Of a stretch of DNA of 64,000 nucleotides, positions 21,576-30,955 are shown in pieces. This DNA comes from Chondrus crispus (taxonomy: Eukaryota > Rhodophyta > Florideophyceae > Gigartinales > Gigartinaceae). The translations under genes and the position numbers were made by a program. The first letter of the stretch is position 1. Each line of letters begins with the position of its first letter. The stretch lies in assembly GCF_000350225.1 (NCBI RefSeq), contig NW_005179004.1:509224-573223 (forward strand), given 5' to 3'. The notes under the pieces are model-generated. The model ran no database searches. It had not been told where the DNA came from and saw only the letters and a list, made by a program, of their open reading frames with translations.

Positions 21576-21703
21576 CATAGCATGCCTCACCGACGTCAAA
21601 ATACGGGCCTTCTGTCAGTATGGTGCTGGGCAACCTAATTATATCTTGGACGCCATCGCAACGTTCGTCGCCTCTCTAGTCGCTCACAAAGTGGGATATG
21701 ACG

Positions 21704-22343
21704 TCACAATAAAGTTTTGATGATTGCTATTGCGTTTCTCACCAGATCGCGTGACCCCTCGGGGGAGAGGTGTATCAAGGAAGAGTTTATAATGTCGTCG
21801 TATTCACCACTCCGAGGAGCGGCCCCAGCCAGAACAGATACGCGGTGGCTGCTGTCGACATTAGCGTTAGCAAGGAGTATGAAGGTTACGAGAGCATCCG
21901 ATAGTTGCGCTTCTGTAGACAAAGAATTGTACTTTGAACTTTGGGCCTCAAAGCGCGACTCAAAGTCCTTGAAAGACTCATTCGGGCCACGTTTTGTATT
22001 CACGACCTGCTGGAACGTCTGATACACATCACTGATTACCGCTAGCGGCTCTCTTTTTTTAAACAGCCTTGACAATTTCAGATACACCGTCGTTCGACTG
22101 GATTGTTGTGCTGGGGATCCTTTTAGAGAGGTCAAGAGCTCTTCCATAAAGCTGCGACTGTACTGTAATCCCTTGAAGTTCACCTGCAATTTTGTTGCTA
22201 TTCGCCTCGCGCAGCCTGTCATGAAGTGCCTTTCTCAATAGAACAGCATTTTTGTACGGTTCTTGGTCTCCCTTCCCATCTGTCCACGGCACGTTGCGTA
22301 CATCCCAATAGAATTTCGGGCGTGAGGGCACGTCTGGGCCCAT
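21704..22343 (-). pseudogene. Copia-type gag fragment
   Basis: Two minus-strand frames read as one protein: PKFYWDVRNVPWTDGKGDQ ... RALDLSKRIPSTTIQSNDGVSEI, then KREPLAVISDVYQTFQQVVNTKRGPNESFKDFESRFEAQ. The NESFxxFExRFxAQ pattern resembles the capsid region of copia-like Gag. The frame change falls at the T7/A7 homopolymer near 22052-22059. Protease and pol do not follow; the fragment ends near the Gypsy-1 LTR. Confidence 0.5.
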
Positions 22344-22800
22344 AGCAAGGAAGGATGCGATACAGTAACAAAGGAAGAGATAGTGGTTCGGATTGTTGGT
22401 TCGGGCGGATCAGAGGCGGAAAAGATGGTTCGGGGCAATGAGGTTGTGGTTCGTTTTTGGTTCGCCTGTCTCTGGTCATGTTAGGACCTTGGCCTATGGC
22501 CTATTTTTATTATACGGGAGGGGAACCTGTCATAAGTACGCGCGAATTGTGCTCCAAAGTCACAGTGCTGAGAATCTACGTGCGTCAAGGTGCGTCAATG
22601 ATCAACAGAGATTGTAGCATAAACATCCCCAGACGACTGGAGGTGTATGCGCAGTTCGACCTGTAGACCCCGGATCGGAGAAGGGGTGAAGCGGGCCAAC
22701 CAGCAACGGAACCGGGCTCGGGCCCGGGTAGCGGTGGTAGAGCGGGAGCGAGGAGGGACGCGCGCACGCACGAGCGGATCGACGCCTCGACGCCCCGGAG
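22344..22800. other. No gene recognised
   Basis: Upstream flank of the gag fragment, with no convincing frame or repeat structure of its own. A 5' LTR of that fragment could lie here but no partner copy is available. Confidence 0.3.
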
Positions 22801-23260
22801 CAGCACTGGGTGACGTACCAGTGCTGACGGGCGGAGGCGGTTCCGTGCTCGCTCGCGTGCTGCGCGTCCACTCCGGCTCGGCTCCGACTAAACGCGCGGG
22901 AAGAGCGAAGGCGACGTTTAGAATAAGCTGGGTGGACTGACCTTGGCGGTCGGTTGAGGACAAGTCCGTGCTTGTCCCCCCTTGCCGCCGTCGGTCCGCT
23001 CCCTATTTAATATACAAAACAATCTGTCATAACACTACAGTACCGAGGTACTGTAGCGGGCTACTGCAGTGCAGGTCGGCCTGCACTGTAATACTGTCAG
23101 CTATGTCGAGGCTGACAGTACACGTATTACCCGTGGTGCGGGCGCGCTTCGTTCGCGCGTGGTGCACGTGTGCACGTGTATGCGCGGGTCCGTTGTCCCC
23201 GTGGTGTACACGTGGACCCGCGCGGTTGTAGAGTAGAGCTCGACGCTCTACAGTAGCTGA
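22801..23260. repeat. Cluster of short perfect hairpins
   Basis: Perfect arms at 22801-22809/22818-22826 (loop contains GTGACGTA), 23035-23044/23047-23056, 23067-23075/23080-23088, 23092-23101/23111-23120 and 23227-23233/23246-23252. Three of them follow one another within 86 bp. The DNA is GC-rich, with alternating CG/TG/CA tracts near 23150-23180. No coding evidence. Confidence 0.7.
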
Positions 23261-23584
23261 TCTAGTTCTTGATGTAATCTAATTGAAAGCCACAGAGGGG
23301 GGGTTATACTACAGAGATCAGCGCACTGCGCACGTATGATCGGATATAAGTGTAGTACAACGGCGCGAAGGCGACGGCACCACCGCCGCCGCCCCGGGGT
23401 ACAGTACCATGGGCTGTAAGCGCGAGAAGAACTGTAGGGATTTATATTTACAGCAGACGGCCGGTGCAGAGTACAGTAGTACCCCGCCGGTTACACATGT
23501 AGGATCCGAACGGTAAGTAATTAGTGGCACAAATTAGCCAATTTAGTACAGTAGCTGGTATACAGTAAGTAACAGCTACTGCAG

Positions 23585-24480
23585 CGGGACAAGTGTCCTG
23601 GCGTCCCACTTAGGGGTTAAGACCGAGGGCACCTGCCTCGTTCCAGTAAACTGGAGGCAGACTCGCCTCCCTTCCCTTTACGGCTAATTGCTATCCCGTT
23701 CCGGTTTCCGTTCTGGTCTCAGGCTACTAATCCATGACCGGCCGTCCAGATCTAACACCACCGACCGGCTGCGCGTTACCGGCCACGTGAGCCTTCCCTC
23801 TTTTCGAGTCCATCCGCACGGTTTGCGTTCGCGCGTGGTTAACCCAGCGGCGCGCGCTCCCTTACCTCTAACCCCCTCGTTCCCAAGTAGTCGCGACGAA
23901 GGTAGTGATACCACAATAAAAATTGGCCCACCGTGTAGTATATCTGCGGACGCGCGCGCTGGGAGATTATTAACTATGCGGCCGTGCACGGTGGACACGT
24001 GGGCGGGTGTGCCCACGCGTAGGGAGCGCGCGCGTGTACCGACCGGTCGTGGCGTGGCACACGTGTACAGTAGCACACGTCTCGTCCGTGCGGTATCCGG
24101 TAAGCATCATGCGTGTACAGTAGTGCACACGTGTAGTAGCAGCGTCCGTGCGGTAGTAGTAATTATGGCGCTAGCTTTTTAATTGTGTACAGTACCCGGC
24201 ACGCACTAGGCGGCAAGTACTGTACTACTGTACTGGGACAGGTGTCCGAGGCGTCCCTCTGAGGGGGTAAGACCTGGTACCCGTCGCCATCAGTAAACTG
24301 GGGCAAGCTCACCCCGTCCCTTTCGCGCCAAATCTACGACGGTTCGGTAGTTTATCCGCGCCCTGGCTTCTAACCCGTTACCGGTCGCTCCCGTTTACGC
24401 ACCACGGGGTGACTGCACGTAACCGGCCATTGAGTCTCTTCCTTTTCGCGAGCTCGACTGTATCGGATCTATTCGCGCCG
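23585..24480 (+). repeat. Two diverged copies of a ~650-bp non-coding unit
   Basis: The block at 23585-23850 and the block at 24233-24460 share ordered motifs: GGGACA(A/G)GTGTCC, then GGGGTAAGACC or close, CAGTAAACTGG, TCCCTT or TCCCTTTCG, and TTACCGGCCAC or TAACCGGCCAT, with similar spacing. Between them the DNA is GC-rich. The second copy leads directly into the LINE-like fragment, so the unit may be the body of that element family. Confidence 0.5.
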
Positions 24481-24494
24481 CGTGTCCGCGTCGT

Positions 24495-24932
24495 GTGCTC
24501 CCTCGACAAGGCCTCCGCCTCTCGCCCAACCCAGGGCGGAAAGGAGTTATCCCACACACCGGACCAATTTGTAGAATTGCGACGTCATGTTTCACACTCA
24601 CAGCGTATGACGTCACTGTACGCAGTCCCTACCGAGCTGGCACCCTTGTCCCCGCTGCTCTGCGCATCGCAGGGGCAGCAGAGATTGCGGACGCTGACAA
24701 GCTTCGTGCTCATGCTCGAACTATCCGCGCTGCACTGCATCTGGAGGACAACGCTGACCTCCCTCCCCTTGATTGGAAATTTGTTCCTCTTGCATTTGAC
24801 ACTCTTGGCGCCCCAAGCGCCCGCACCACATCTGTACTTGACTCTCTTGCTCGTCAGATTGCGACTCGCACTGGGACTTTATTTGGAAATGCCAAGTCCC
24901 GTCTCTCCCAGCGCCTTAGCGACACGATATAG
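24495..24932 (+). pseudogene. Possible non-LTR retrotransposon 3' end
   Basis: The frame contains AYDVTVRSPYRAGT, an Ala-rich helix with ADADKLRAHARTIRAA, and PLDWKFVPLAFDTLGAPSARTTSVLDSLARQIATRTG. The DVTV-SP / K / F-P-L-x-x-D-T-x-G pattern resembles the C-terminal restriction-like endonuclease region found in R2-like and related LINEs. No RT lies upstream, so it is a 5'-truncated copy, which is usual for LINEs. It ends at TAG near 24932. Recognition is by pattern only. Confidence 0.4.
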
Positions 24933-24939
24933 TCCAGCG

Positions 24940-25630
24940 TAGCCTCGGCTACCATCGCCCGTATGCCTCATCACGGCTCGGCCCTATCATGTCCCACCCA
25001 AATGTGATTCTTTAACGCCCGTCCTGTGGTATAGCATCGGCTCCCCCTGAAAGTTAGAAAAATAAAGGTCCCTCCTGATCCGCTGCCATAGATGTCGGGA
25101 AGCTCCGCCAGACAGATCGTCGAGCCGAGCATCCCCTTCGGCCCCGACGTGCGTTGCCGCCGCTCTTGGCGCTCACTACAACGTGAGAGGCGCATGGCCG
25201 CAAGAGAACTGGTATTTACCCCTTGATCAAACGCCTGTACTGCGCAACGAAGCAGGTCGCTGTGTGATGCTTTGATCCGCCAAGGACCCTTCCTAGGGAG
25301 CTTTCGCGATGCACGGGAGGCTGCTTCCTGCGCGCCCGGCGCGTCCAAACTCAATGCCTGCCCCTCCACCGAAACTTTATCTAAAACCCTGTGGCTGTTT
25401 TGAGAGTGCGCCTATGAGATGGAGGAATCTCCCACTTTTTCGGGCGGAGTCAATACGCATTGAGCGTGCAAGATGCTGAAAAAGCGCTCGAAAGCATATT
25501 TTATGGATACGGTCGGTCGATACTAGAAAGCCCAGGGCTCTCTATCAGTGTCGTACTGCTGCATGTTTTACCGTCGCAATGGATATCTCGTGAACGATTG
25601 CCAGTGCTATTCAAGTCATCCAAGAAGCAC
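24940..25630. other. No gene recognised
   Basis: A 132-codon minus-strand frame at 24971-25369 has no recognisable motif. The right end is the 3' flank of the next gene. Confidence 0.35.
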
Positions 25631-25637
25631 ACCATGA

Positions 25638-26594
25638 TCAACGAATTCTGCTCACATCCGAAGTCTCCACGTAAGAGTCAAAGAAATATCCGACCTCAAT
25701 CTCCTGCGTGATCAGCCTTTCCGTGGGGAGCTCCTTGGCCCTGAGCACCCCATTAACATCGTATGCCCAAAAGTGGTGGTCGTTATGAGTGGGGTTGTAG
25801 TTGCACGCCACCAACCCGCCAACCGTCGCTAAGTAAGTCACCCTGACCTTCATCGCTCCCCGGGATGCTCGGATCGTTGCAAACACCGCCTCTCCCGGCT
25901 CGAGCTCCACAGAAGCGCCCGACGTCAGCCCGACCACGATCGTCTGCGACTCCTCGCCGGACTCGCCCCACCCCCTCGAGAACCCGAAGCTCGTCTCGAC
26001 CCCGCCGCCAGTGCCCTGGAACTCCACCTCGTAATTCACCGTCTGCGTGAACGTGAACGACCCAGAGTTGCTCCAGCTCGTGCTCACCGTGTTGCGCACT
26101 TCCTGGTTTGCCGAAGCGTCAAATGTCGCCGTTTGCGACGACGTGTTGTTAAACGGCACCTCGGCCACGATCACAGGTTCCACGCTTTGGTCAATCACCT
26201 CGGCGCTGACCGGCCGGATCGTTGTCGTCACTTGTGGCCAACTGTATTTCGTGTACAGGTCGTCCCAAGGGGTCGGGCTGCGCACAAAGGCGTCGTTGGG
26301 CTCGCGACCCGCATAGGCCCCCACAGCGGCTTTGAGGTCGTCACCGGCCAGGCCAAAGGTTCCAAGCTCCGTGTCTGAGATGACGTGCACTTCCGAGCCG
26401 TAAGCCGTAGCGGAGCCGGAGCTACCGGCGATGATGTTGACCCCGTTTTCAGAACTTTGGCGCGTGGAAAGCGCCCATGACGGGGCGGTCGCAAGTTTGG
26501 ATACGGTGTCAACGAGTTGGGGCGAAGGACTGGCGGGAGTAAGGACAGTAAGGAGCAGCGGGACCAGGAGCGAGAGAAGTATTCTCGGGGACAT
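25638..26594 (-). CDS. Secreted aerolysin/ETX-MTX2-like protein, paralogue 1
   Basis: The ATG at 26594-26592 gives 318 residues; a longer upstream frame lacks a better start. Residues 1-24 form a signal peptide (MSPRILLSLLVPLLL). The mature part has GSEVHVISDTELGTFGL, GREPNDAFVRSPTPWDDLY, then a Ser/Thr-alternating beta-rich stretch (SQTATFDASANQEVRNTVSTS) with a Gly-rich turn, IVVGLTSGASVELEPGEAVF and HHFWAYDVNGVL. Alternating Ser/Thr strands and a V-x-L/V-x-P-G-E strand resemble aerolysin-type beta-pore-forming proteins and the related insect yolk proteins. The family call is inference; the role could be defence or storage. A TTTAAAAG box lies at 26731-26740. The paralogue at 28376 is divergent to it. 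Confidence 0.7.
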   Translation of the reverse strand: MSPRILLSLLVPLLLTVLTPASPSPQLVDTVSKLATAPSWALSTRQSSENGVNIIAGSSGSATAYGSEVHVISDTELGTFGLAGDDLKAAVGAYAGREPNDAFVRSPTPWDDLYTKYSWPQVTTTIRPVSAEVIDQSVEPVIVAEVPFNNTSSQTATFDASANQEVRNTVSTSWSNSGSFTFTQTVNYEVEFQGTGGGVETSFGFSRGWGESGEESQTIVVGLTSGASVELEPGEAVFATIRASRGAMKVRVTYLATVGGLVACNYNPTHNDHHFWAYDVNGVLRAKELPTERLITQEIEVGYFFDSYVETSDVSRIR

Positions 26595-26730
26595 AGTGAC
26601 GGGGTTGGGTAGGGCAGAAGCACTGGATTGCTTGAGTGCGTGGGTTGGTGCGTGGGTTGGAGGTGTGCGCTTGGTTGTGAATGTGATGGATTCTACTTTC
26701 TTCCGAAGAACATCTTCTTCTACTGTGCGC

Positions 26731-26740
26731 CTTTTAAAGG
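26731..26740 (-). promoter_or_regulatory. TATA-like box, CCTTTAAAAG
   Basis: Minus-strand CCTTTAAAAG lies about 137 bp upstream of the ATG of paralogue 1, in the same relative position as the TATA-like boxes of the other host-type genes here. Confidence 0.45.
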
Positions 26741-26779
26741 CTGGATGAACTTGTACCTTGTGCTCTGGAAAAAGCAAAT

Positions 26780-28240
26780 GGGACCAAGCCTAAGGTTACA
26801 GAGGCACATCACATTCACTAACACCCACACGGACACGCACACCCACATCTAATGTGCACCCTCATGCGAGCACATTGCGGGTGCAGCAAGCCGCCCCCTT
26901 CCGGCAACAACGCCCCGCAATCTGTGGTGGGAATTCTCGGAGGTAGTCTGCCGCCAAATCCCCCACGTGCACAAGAGAAAAAGAAAAGCGGGGCGCCGGT
27001 CTTCACTACCACTGGCAGCCGCAACAAGTCTGTCACTCGTTTCAAACGCATTGTGGAAACCAAGCAGGTGCTGATAGAAAACCGCACGCGATTAAACAGG
27101 TTGCTCGTAGAAGCGAAAATCGCCCCCCGTCCATTGGCGATATTCATTAGTACGGCGATGACATCGACAAGCCGGAGCTTGCTGCAGCGAGTACTTGCCC
27201 TTGCTTTACCTTTCTGCGTTCTGCATCGCCGTCTGTATTGTTGACCCATTTACACACACGCACTTCATGCCCTGGATTATGATACAGAGGACAGCACCAT
27301 CTGTGGTGGCACAATCCGCAGAGAGTTCGGCGACCGCCGTGGCACCTAGTCGAAGAATGCAACCTTGTATCTGATGGTCAAACTGCGCAGTGCCGCCCAT
27401 GCGTTGTTACCGAACAGTGCCTCAGCGCGTAGTTCATGAGATGGATAGGTACAGTACTGATATGCCAAGGTGATCGAACATCAGGAGTGGTCTCTAGGAG
27501 TTTTCCAGGCTGGTAATTTGGAAATTTGGAAATTTTTCCTACGTCAGGGAGCCGCGACGTTTCTGTACTGGAAGGGGAACCGAGACTCATCGCTGCTGTA
27601 GCGCCTTTCACATATCTGTATGACGGCTTTTTTCCGTAAACCAACAAGTCAAGCAGAGGTATGGCACAGCCCATGGACAGCATTCTGTCAACAACACCGT
27701 CCTCCAGCCGGCCTTCAAATAGCAAGAATAGTTCCTCCCGGCCCATCCCAAAGCAATTTCCTGCGCGCAGGAGCTGGTTGGGACGCCTTAGAACGGCAGC
27801 GAGGTTTGAGCCCGGCGTGGGTTGCACGAGTTAGAGGGAGGGGGGGTCTCTGAACCCGCCGATAGCATTACGAGCTGGCTATGAATAGATGAGAAGAAGT
27901 GTTAGCGACAGCGGCAGATGACGGCCATAACAAGTGGAAGGAAGATTAGCGTATAGCTGGCATGTAGTGGATTATTGCGAACTGGGAAAAGGTTGCGTGG
28001 GTTACTGGTATTGTTGTGCATCAAATGACAGCATCAGCAGATATGAGGCTTGCGCTTGCGGGGTTTCGACAAAGGCCACTGCGAGGATGTGGAGCGAAAG
28101 AGATCGGAAGCACTGTTACGACGAGGGATATCGGGAAGCATTGTTACGGTGAGGGATATCGTGAGGTGATGGTGTTTTCATTTTCTCTGTGGCTGCCAAG
28201 CCTGATCGGCTGTTGACACAAACCGCTCGCGCCGCGACTT
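26780..28240. other. Intergenic region between divergent paralogues
   Basis: Holds several frames of 60-150 codons (26852-27244 plus; 27378-27827 minus) without recognisable motifs. They could be small genes or decayed sequence. The two outer ends are the promoters of the divergent pair. Direct tandem GAGGGATATCG-type repeats occur near 28120-28165. Confidence 0.35.
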
Positions 28241-28242
28241 GG

Positions 28243-28248
28243 TTTAAG
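28243..28248 (+). promoter_or_regulatory. TATA-like box, TTTAAG
   Basis: GGTTTAAGTT lies about 128 bp upstream of the ATG at 28376, matching the spacing seen for the other host-type genes. Confidence 0.35.
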
Positions 28249-28375
28249 TTGGGTAAGAGGGAAAGAGGATGAGAGTGAAGCACTACATAAGCCTCGACAA
28301 ACTCTCGTCATCCTCCTCACTTCCACTCTCTCAAGCATCCTTCCCCCAATAGCGCCTCCCACAAACACAACAAAA

Positions 28376-29323
28376 ATGTCAGTTCGACCGCTCTTCGCTC
28401 TCTTGTCTCTGTTTGCCCTGGTATTTCTCGCTGAAGCCCTCTCTGCGGCTCAGACGTCCTCCGATCTGACCAAAACCTCCGGCCGCCAGGACGGGGGAAC
28501 TGAAGTCTCGATCACTGCTTCCGGAGATGATAGCACACCCAGCAGCGCCTCCGCCTTCGGCAGCGAGATTCATGTCATCTCGGACACTGAGATTGCCACT
28601 TTCGGGCTAGGCGAGGTGTCGCTCAAGCAAGCTGTCGGTGCGTACAAAGGACGGGAGCCCAATGACGCGTATCTGCGGAGCCCGACCCCGTGGGATGATT
28701 TGTACACAACGTACGACTGGCAGCAGGTGACGACGACGATACAGCCGGTCAGTGCCGAGGTGATTGAAAAAACGGTCGAACCTGTGATTGTTTCGACGAC
28801 GCCGTTTAACAATACGTCTTCGCAGACGGCCACATTTGATGTCTCCGCAAGACAAGAGGTGAGGAACACAGTAACATCCAGTTGGGAGCAGTCTGGGTCG
28901 GTGACGTTTGGACAGACGATCAAGTACGAAGTAAAATTTGAGGGCATCGGCGGCGTCGGAGGGTCGACAAGCCTGTCGTTTGAATCCGGTTGGGGAGAGG
29001 GCGGGTCTGAGGCGCAGACGATTGTGGTCGGGTTGAGTTCCGGTGTGCAGGTTGAACTGGAGCCCGGGGAGTATGTGTTCTCGACTATCCGGGCCTCACG
29101 CGGGACTATGAAAGTGAGGGTGGCTTACCGTGCAACGCTGAGCGGATATGTGGCATGTAACTACGACCCAACATTCGAGGACCATCACTTTTGGGCATAT
29201 GGAGTGAACAGCGTGCTTGCAGCCGAGCAACGGTCAACAGAGGTGATCGTGGAAGAAGTTTTGGACGTCGGGTTTTACTTCAACTCATATGTGGAAACTT
29301 CTGACGTGCAGCACACTGCTTAG
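28376..29323 (+). CDS. Secreted aerolysin/ETX-MTX2-like protein, paralogue 2
   Basis: 315 residues from ATG 28376 (context CAAAAATGTC) to TAG. The signal peptide MSVRPLFALLSLFALVFL ends near ALSA. The mature part is collinear with paralogue 1: HVISDTEIATFGL, GREPNDAYLRSPTPWDDLY, SQTATFDVSARQEVRNTV, IVVGLSSGVQVELEPGEYVF, HHFWAYGVNSVL and a shared C-terminal FNSYVETSDV. The central Ser/Thr-alternating segment flanked by a Gly-rich turn could be a membrane-insertion hairpin if this is a true pore former. The frame is intact and the most divergent regions are the signal peptide and N-terminus, as expected for a functional duplicated gene. Orientation is head to head with paralogue 1 across about 1.8 kb. 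Confidence 0.72.
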   Translation: MSVRPLFALLSLFALVFLAEALSAAQTSSDLTKTSGRQDGGTEVSITASGDDSTPSSASAFGSEIHVISDTEIATFGLGEVSLKQAVGAYKGREPNDAYLRSPTPWDDLYTTYDWQQVTTTIQPVSAEVIEKTVEPVIVSTTPFNNTSSQTATFDVSARQEVRNTVTSSWEQSGSVTFGQTIKYEVKFEGIGGVGGSTSLSFESGWGEGGSEAQTIVVGLSSGVQVELEPGEYVFSTIRASRGTMKVRVAYRATLSGYVACNYDPTFEDHHFWAYGVNSVLAAEQRSTEVIVEEVLDVGFYFNSYVETSDVQHTA

Positions 29324-29930
29324 GTGAATAATCAGAGACGCAATATATTAAACGGACAGCACGATGGTTGTCGTATCGTATATTTGATCCTTCGCGCCTC
29401 CGTAATGTGTTGTGCTTGTCAACAAATCGGTTGCAACTGAGTAAGGATCTACAGATTACGTAGCCAACGAATAATAACGGTGTTTCTCCTCGGCCAGAGC
29501 AAGTAAATTGGTGCGGTTCATCGAAGGAGCTCGGATCTTCACCATCCAGGGGAGGGAGCTGTGAGACACTTTGTCCACCAGCGTAGTACTATCCCTGTGC
29601 AAATGCATGTTTGTAATACGTGTCGGGCCCGATTGCAACATGCTGCCGGGGCTCACGATCCAGGAGTGTTCGCTTGAAACCACCATAGACGCCGGGCATT
29701 CGCCGCAGTTTCGCAGGTGCTGCACTGAAGCTTGCTTTCGGAATCAATACCTTGCAGATCACCTCGGAAGCCCTTTCTGTACCCCACACCCGACAAGAGC
29801 CCGTTTTCTACCCTCATGACAGTCCGCTCTATAGAGCATGTCACACCATCCAGTTGTTTCCAGTTGTAATTAAAGGTGCAGCTGGCTCCTCTTGAGTCCT
29901 TCTGTTTCTCCAGCCTGAAGCGAAAATTGT
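29324..29930. other. No gene recognised
   Basis: 3' flank of paralogue 2; AATATATTAAA-like sequence near 29342 may be its polyadenylation region. A minus-strand frame over 29653-29979 has no recognisable motif. Confidence 0.35.
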
Positions 29931-29931
29931 T

Positions 29932-29981
29932 CATTGCTGTGATCCACATTGCTGTGATCCACATTGCTGTGATCCACATTG
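29932..29981. repeat. 15-bp tandem repeat, 3.3 copies
   Basis: CATTGCTGTGATCCA repeated at 29932, 29947 and 29962, with a partial fourth copy. The copies are nearly identical, so expansion is recent. Confidence 0.9.
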
Positions 29982-30000
29982 TTTTTTAGCTGTACACAGT

Positions 30001-30880
30001 ATGATTGGTCAAATGCACGGCATCTATGACGTGGCCTACCCCCACCAGCGCTTCCCAAAAAATGCAACTTCATTCCCTGACGTGCATTTTTCGGAATACA
30101 GTAACTACCCCTCCAACCGTCAACAGCTGGAGGACAAGTATCCCCGCCCTCCCCCCACCTACCGCACAGACCTTACACACACAACTGCTGCAGATAGATG
30201 CCCCACCCTCATCCCGCTCCCCCCATCCCCCCCACCTTCACCATGTCCACCTCCCCCCCTTCCCCCTCCCAAACCCAGACGCCTACCGCAAACCATACCG
30301 CCTCCCCTTTGTTTTCCGTCCCCCCTTACCCCTACCCCGCCCCGCTCCGCCCCACCGCTCCCCATGTCCACCTCCGCCTCCAAGCCCGGCCGCCGCCCCG
30401 TCTCCACCATGCACGGCCCCGCCGCGGCCGTCGCCCCTGCTGATCCCACCGTCACTACGGATCCCACCGTCGCTGCCGATCCCACCGCCCCCTCTAACTC
30501 TTGCCGCGGCCGCCACATCACGCCACAGCCACCCGTGCCCGTCGCTCTGTCCGGCGCCGCGGCCGCGTCGGCCGAGCCGGCCGACGACGACGGCGCCGCC
30601 TACGAAGCGCGCACGGCCGCGCGCGTCTCGTGCACAGGCATCGTCGAGCGTAGCGCCTCGCCGGCCGTCATCTCGGCGGCGTGCCAGCTGCACCTGTCGC
30701 TCAAGCCGCGCCCGCCGTCGACGCTTGAGCCGCTGCCGCCGCACCGCACCACCTCCGCCAGGGCGGCTTTCGCAACGTGGACTCGGCTTTCAAGGACGGC
30801 GGCTTGTACACATCGTGCCTCACGGTTGTCGGGGCAACTGCCGCAGATCTCAGCGTAAAAACGACAAGCGAGCTTACATA
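30001..30880 (+). CDS. Uncertain Pro/Ala-rich ORF
   Basis: An open frame of 285 codons with very high GC. Residues 55-110 are Pro-rich low complexity; residues 120-210 are Ala/Thr-rich (an ATG at 30364 is a plausible alternative start). Near 30760 another frame reads GGFRNVDSAFKDGGLYTSCLTVVG up to TAG near 30880, and looks more protein-like, so a frameshift may separate the real C-terminus. I recognise no family. It could be a broken host gene or a chance GC-rich ORF. Confidence 0.25.
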
Positions 30881-30955
30881 GGCTACACACTATCCCAGCA
30901 CCAGGTTCAAACTCGGGTTCTAGTTGATTGTTCTTGACAAGCCCATCCATGTCAT

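Noticed and set aside
29938..29981. 15-bp tandem repeat as a CRISPR-like array
   Set aside because: Copies are contiguous without spacers, in eukaryotic DNA.
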